This document shows positions 59,993-64,000 of a stretch of DNA of 64,000 nucleotides, piece after piece. This DNA is from Candidatus Kuenenia hertensis (lineage in GTDB: Bacteria > Planctomycetota > Brocadiia > Brocadiales > Brocadiaceae). The notes below the pieces were generated by a model. It did not search any database. It was not told where the DNA came from and was given only the letters and a program-made list of their open reading frames with translations. The position numbers were made by a program, and so were the translations under genes. The DNA lies in assembly GCA_021646465.1 (NCBI GenBank), contig SOET01000018.1, positions 1 through 64,000 of the forward strand, read 5' to 3'. Position 1 is the stretch's first letter. Each line of letters opens with the position of its first letter.

Positions 59993-62680
59993 ATGGAAAA
60001 CAATTTACCTTCTCAATATAACCTAAAAGAAATCGAAGATAAATGGTATCTTTTTTGGGAAGAAAGCGGTTTTTTTCATAGTGAACCGGTTTCTTCACAA
60101 AAACCATACACCATTGTTATTCCCCCTCCGAATGTTACCGGCGTCCTTCATATGGGCCATGCTCTCAACAATATAATCCAGGATATTTTAATTCGCTGGA
60201 AAAGAATGCAGGGATTTAACGTGCTTTGGATGCCAGGGACCGATCATGCGGGAATTGCAACACAAAATGTAGTGGAACGGGAACTCTCTTCAAGAAATAT
60301 CAAACGCCAGGATATCGGACGTGAACGTTTTGTCGAGGAAGTCTGGAAATGGAAACAAAAGTATGGTTCCACCATTATCAAACAATTAAAAAAACTGGGA
60401 AGTTCATGTGACTGGCAGAGAGAAAGATTTACCATGGACGAAGGTCTTTCTGAAGCGGTAAAAGAAACTTTTGTAAGGCTATACAACAAAGGGCTGATTT
60501 ATAAAGGCAAATACATGATAAATTGGTGTCCAAGATGCCGCACCGCAATAGCCGACGACGAAGTTGAACACGAAGAACATGAAAGCTACCTATGGCATAT
60601 CAAATATCCCTTCAAAGAAAATCCACTACAATTTGTCGTAGTTGCAACAACAAGGCCTGAAACTATGCTTGGAGACGTAGCCGTTGCTGTTAATCCGAAG
60701 GATGAACGTTACAGAAACTTTATCGGTAAAACCCTCCTGTTGCCGGTAATAGGCAGGGAATTGCCCATTGTTGCAGACGACTTTGTTAGTTCTTCTTTTG
60801 GTACAGGAGCAGTAAAAGTCACTCCTGCACACGATCCAAACGACTTCGAAATCGGCATGCGGCATAACCTTCCTTCAATTGTTGTCATGGAAGAAGATGG
60901 ATCTATGAATGTTAACGCAGGTGATTACAATGGCCTGGATCGTTTTGAGTGCAGGAATACACTGGTGGAAGATTTAAAATTAAGAAAATATATCGACAAA
61001 ATTATTCCTCACAAACATTCTGTTGGCCACTGTTATCGATGCCACACTGTCATTGAACCGTATTTTTCTAATCAGTGGTTTGTTAAAATGCGCCCTCTTG
61101 CAGATGCAGCAATGAAATCAAGTGCAAACAAATCAGTTACCTTTTACCCGGAACGCTGGGAAAAAATATATTTAAGCTGGTTGGACAACGTAAAAGATTG
61201 GTGCATATCAAGACAAATCTGGTGGGGGCATCGTATACCCGCCTGGTATTGTGATGACTGTGGCGCTGTATCAGTTTCAACGAATGAACCACATCTGTGT
61301 ACAAAGTGTAACAGCTCTCATTTGAAACAGGATGAAGACGTATTGGATACATGGTTTAGTTCCGCTCTTTGGCCATTTTCTACATTGGGATGGCCCAAGG
61401 AGACTCCAGAGTTAAATTATTACTATCCAACATCAACCCTTGTTACTGACAGAGGAATTATCTATTTCTGGGTGGCACGCATGGTTATGATGGGAATTGA
61501 GATGCTGAAGCAGATTCCTTTTTCACACGTATACATTCATGGGACAATCCTCGATGAACAGGGAAGAAAAATGAGCAAATCTTTAGGCAATGGCATTGAT
61601 CCTCTTCTCATGATTGACCGTTATGGAGCTGATGCTGTACGGTTCTCAATTATTATACTGACAACGGAAGGGCAGGATATTAAATTATCCGAAAGTAAAT
61701 TTGAGATGGGGAGGAATTTTACCAATAAACTCTGGAATGCGGCACGATTCATATTTATGAATCTAAGCGAAGAAAAACCGGAAACAATACATTACGATGC
61801 AAATATGCTTCAGTTTGAAGATAAATGGATTCACAGTTGTTTAAACACCATAATCGATGAATGTACTACTTTTTTAAATCAATATAAATTTAATGAAGCC
61901 ACAATGAAAATATATGATTTTACATGGCATTCATTCTGTGATTGGTATTTGGAAATTGTTAAACACCGTTTACATAATGCAACAAATATGACGGACAAAA
62001 AAATCGCACAAACCACTCTTGCGATTATTTTTGGCAAAATATTGCATTTATTGCACCCCATTATCCCTTTTATAACTGAAGAATTATGGAATAAATTAAC
62101 CATTATTTCTAAAAACAATAAAATAAATATTCAGTTTGATCTGATGAGTAATTCTCTTGTAACGAGCAAATGGCCAAAAGTCAGTAAACAATTTGCAGAT
62201 GATACGTCTGAACAGATTATGCTTGTTTTGCAGAACATCATAAGAGCTATTAGAAACATACGCAGTAAAATGAGCATCAAAGAAAAGCAAAGTCTAAATG
62301 CAGTAATTTCTTATCCTCAGAATCACATATACGATTTGCATGAACATGCAAACCTGTTAAAAAGAATGGCAAATCTTGAAGAATTAGAAATGGGAATCGA
62401 TCTGCAAAAACCAGATAATTCTGCTAGTGAAGTAATCGGTAACATACAGGTTTTTGTTTTACTTACCAGCATATTGGATCCACTTACAGAGAAAGATCGG
62501 CAGTTGAAACACTTAAAACAATTAGAAAATCATTTGACCATTATACGCCGTAAACTTAATAATGAAAATTTTGTAACCAAAGCACCAGCACAAATCGTTG
62601 AAACAGAGCAAAAGAAAGAAAATGAGTTACTGCAGCAAATAGAAAAAGTAAAACACATTTTATTAGATATTGGACAATAA
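59993..62680 (+). CDS. valS: Valyl-tRNA synthetase
   Basis: It attaches valine to tRNA-Val. The 895-residue class I enzyme has PPPNVTGVLHMGHAL (HIGH motif, near residue 41), the editing domain with TTRPETMLGDVAVAVNP, WCISRQIWWGHRIPAWYC, KMSKSLGN near residue 525, and a C-terminal coiled coil rich in Lys and Glu. GDxxVS-type editing residues look normal. It lies 76 bp after cimA and 2 bp before the next gene. Confidence 0.97.
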   Translation: MENNLPSQYNLKEIEDKWYLFWEESGFFHSEPVSSQKPYTIVIPPPNVTGVLHMGHALNNIIQDILIRWKRMQGFNVLWMPGTDHAGIATQNVVERELSSRNIKRQDIGRERFVEEVWKWKQKYGSTIIKQLKKLGSSCDWQRERFTMDEGLSEAVKETFVRLYNKGLIYKGKYMINWCPRCRTAIADDEVEHEEHESYLWHIKYPFKENPLQFVVVATTRPETMLGDVAVAVNPKDERYRNFIGKTLLLPVIGRELPIVADDFVSSSFGTGAVKVTPAHDPNDFEIGMRHNLPSIVVMEEDGSMNVNAGDYNGLDRFECRNTLVEDLKLRKYIDKIIPHKHSVGHCYRCHTVIEPYFSNQWFVKMRPLADAAMKSSANKSVTFYPERWEKIYLSWLDNVKDWCISRQIWWGHRIPAWYCDDCGAVSVSTNEPHLCTKCNSSHLKQDEDVLDTWFSSALWPFSTLGWPKETPELNYYYPTSTLVTDRGIIYFWVARMVMMGIEMLKQIPFSHVYIHGTILDEQGRKMSKSLGNGIDPLLMIDRYGADAVRFSIIILTTEGQDIKLSESKFEMGRNFTNKLWNAARFIFMNLSEEKPETIHYDANMLQFEDKWIHSCLNTIIDECTTFLNQYKFNEATMKIYDFTWHSFCDWYLEIVKHRLHNATNMTDKKIAQTTLAIIFGKILHLLHPIIPFITEELWNKLTIISKNNKINIQFDLMSNSLVTSKWPKVSKQFADDTSEQIMLVLQNIIRAIRNIRSKMSIKEKQSLNAVISYPQNHIYDLHEHANLLKRMANLEELEMGIDLQKPDNSASEVIGNIQVFVLLTSILDPLTEKDRQLKHLKQLENHLTIIRRKLNNENFVTKAPAQIVETEQKKENELLQQIEKVKHILLDIGQ

Positions 62681-62682
62681 CT

Positions 62683-64000
62683 ATGAAACAAAAATATGAA
62701 ACACTTGCAACCTCAACAATGAAGCTCGTGAAACTTTTATTAAATAAGAAAACAAATCGTTTTCTCTTAATGTTTTTCCTTTCCGTATTGTTTAATTTTG
62801 CATTACTTGAAGCAAACGAACAACTTTCAAATACAAAAACTAAAGTTTGCCCAACATGCAATGAACTTTATCAGGATAACGAAAAATTCTGTGGAAAAGA
62901 TGGAACTAAGTTAATAGACACTGCGGCTGCCAAGTTAGTCTGCCCTGTTTGTAAAAAAGAAGGAGCCGAAAATGAAAAATATTGCGTTGAACACGGACAA
63001 AAACTAATACCGGTCCATAAGCTTTCTGTGACAGAAGTACCTACGGATTTAACTGAAGACATTTTGCTCGCCAAGAAATATTATCAGGAGGGAAATAATC
63101 ATTGTGACAGCGAATCGTATGATTTAGCTTTAAAATCTTACATGAAAGCGGAAGAACTTTATTCTGATTTTCCGGAATTGCATTATAACTTGGGATGGCT
63201 TTATAGTAAACTTGGAAATGTTGATCTTGCCATTGACCATTTACAAAAATATATTATCCTAGCTCCGGGAAATAAGGACATAACAGAAGTACAAAGTTAT
63301 ATTGTATTATTAAAACAAGCTTCTCAGGAAAAAAATGAAATTATTGAAAAATACAAAGAGCGTGATGAAGTAATGAAAAATGCACTTGAAATTCAAAATG
63401 AAAAATTTGATTCCGTTCTTGTACCGGCGGGCAAATTTACGATGGGTACAAATGACGGGCGCGATGTTTGTCAACCAGAGCATACCGTATACCTGGATGC
63501 GTTTGAAATAGATTGTTACGAGGTAACAAATGCTCAATACTGGGAATTTGTAAAGTATATAGAAGAAACAAATGACCATAGTAAATGTTTTGAAGGTGAA
63601 CCAAGCGGTAAAGATCACAAACCAAGGTACTGGGAGGAAGAATATTACAATGTACCGGATTATCCGGTGGCAAGAATTGATTGGTACGATGCTTATGCTT
63701 ATGCTGCCTGGAAAGGAAAGAGATTACCTACTGAAGCTGAATGGGAAAAGGCTGCAAGGGGATTGGATGGAAGAGCATTTCCATGGGGAAATGAATGGGA
63801 TCATACACGGTGCAATTTGACAGGTGAACCAAAACCGGCAGGAAGTATTGAATCAGGCAAAAGTATATATGGTTGTTACGATATGAGCGGGAGTGTCTTT
63901 GAATGGTGTTCTGATTGGTTTTCAAGAACGTATTATCAACATTCTCCTTCAATGAATCCAAAAGGCCCGGAAAAAGGGATACGCAAAGTTATACGTGGCG
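62683..64000 (+). CDS. Exported zinc-ribbon/TPR/formylglycine-enzyme (SUMF1)-type protein, partial
   Basis: The frame begins at an ATG 2 bp after valS and stays open to the window end (439 codons), so the 3' end is missing. Residues 1-46 hold a hydrophobic signal-like segment (FLLMFFLSVLFNFALLEA). Two rubredoxin-like CPTC/CPVC zinc ribbons follow, each with a late Cys (about 50-100), then TPR-like helices (about 120-215) and the FGE-sulfatase domain with VPAGKFTMG, LPTEAEWEKAARG, FPWGNEWD and a Trp-Cys segment EWCSDW. The FGE fold occurs in formylglycine-generating enzymes and many non-haem iron or non-enzymatic relatives; the catalytic end lies beyond the window. Confidence 0.85.
   Translation, partial: MKQKYETLATSTMKLVKLLLNKKTNRFLLMFFLSVLFNFALLEANEQLSNTKTKVCPTCNELYQDNEKFCGKDGTKLIDTAAAKLVCPVCKKEGAENEKYCVEHGQKLIPVHKLSVTEVPTDLTEDILLAKKYYQEGNNHCDSESYDLALKSYMKAEELYSDFPELHYNLGWLYSKLGNVDLAIDHLQKYIILAPGNKDITEVQSYIVLLKQASQEKNEIIEKYKERDEVMKNALEIQNEKFDSVLVPAGKFTMGTNDGRDVCQPEHTVYLDAFEIDCYEVTNAQYWEFVKYIEETNDHSKCFEGEPSGKDHKPRYWEEEYYNVPDYPVARIDWYDAYAYAAWKGKRLPTEAEWEKAARGLDGRAFPWGNEWDHTRCNLTGEPKPAGSIESGKSIYGCYDMSGSVFEWCSDWFSRTYYQHSPSMNPKGPEKGIRKVIRG

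Overview
This is a 64 kb stretch of an AT-rich bacterial chromosome, densely packed with genes on both strands. No rRNA, tRNA or CRISPR was seen. Several features suggest an anaerobic or microaerophilic bacterium of the Planctomycetes, quite possibly an anammox-type (Brocadiales) organism: a one-chain pyruvate:ferredoxin oxidoreductase, an NnrS-like membrane protein carrying nitrosative-stress/redox domains, an AhbD-type radical SAM haem enzyme, FtsK with no other division gene in view, CoaC not fused to CoaB, and a radical SAM/type III polyketide synthase pair. This assignment is inference; no marker in the window proves it.

Layout. 1-917: gene-free, with two copies of a repeat family, one of them a MITE with perfect 21-bp inverted ends, and a small element made of paired hairpins. 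918-7217: O-methyltransferase, PFOR (nifJ), a GNAT acetyltransferase and an orphan ParA ATPase. 7493-9274: NnrS-like protein flanked by redox-type helical domains. 9276-18595 (minus): ten-gene housekeeping block pheA-tpiA-secG-yicC-gmk-coaC-dut-ftsK-rimO-pgsA, with an unusual His-rich tail on SecG. 18989-20513 (plus): NYN-domain protein, RNase III and a small Cys-containing protein. 20535-24961 (minus): a tight operon of motA, motB, a second motB-like gene lacking the proton-carrying Asp, an L,D-transpeptidase, a cyclodeaminase-family protein and a Cys-motif protein. 25120-28450 (minus): iron operon feoB, rseC-like, dtxR-type regulator, with a palindromic box upstream. 28579-29516: two YkgJ-type Cys-cluster proteins.

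29795-32304: B12-type radical SAM protein and type III polyketide synthase, followed by a solo IS200-type transposon. 33062-37363: rlmH, queE-queC, hemA and a hemX/ccsA-like gene. 37621-39847 (plus): DUF1858-type, Nfu-type, Cys-rich and ThiF/MoeB-type genes, which look like one sulfur or Fe-S handling unit. 39934-41606: hybrid histidine kinase and an XRE regulator. A 304-bp divergent region with three ATAAC-N4/5-GTTAT boxes then leads into a cysteine desulfurase-like gene and a nucleoside-sugar-epimerase-like gene. 43991-46685: RimK-like ATP-grasp plus GNAT/C39 peptidase fusion. 46935-51449: operon of BCCT, BASS, MOSC and DAACS proteins. 51797-55312: two large signalling kinases. 55613-64000: aspartate kinase, AhbD-type radical SAM, citramalate synthase, valyl-tRNA synthetase and the start of a secreted zinc-ribbon/TPR/formylglycine-enzyme-type protein that runs off the window.

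Themes. Amino-acid synthesis (pheA, lysC, cimA) and tetrapyrrole synthesis (hemA, hemX-like, ahbD-like) are both represented. There is a clear concentration of iron, Fe-S and sulfur genes (feoB operon, DUF1858/Nfu/ThiF operon, desulfurase, YkgJ pair). The least explained parts are the mot/L,D-transpeptidase operon, the radical SAM-type III PKS pair, the DUF1858 operon, and the small palindromic repeats.
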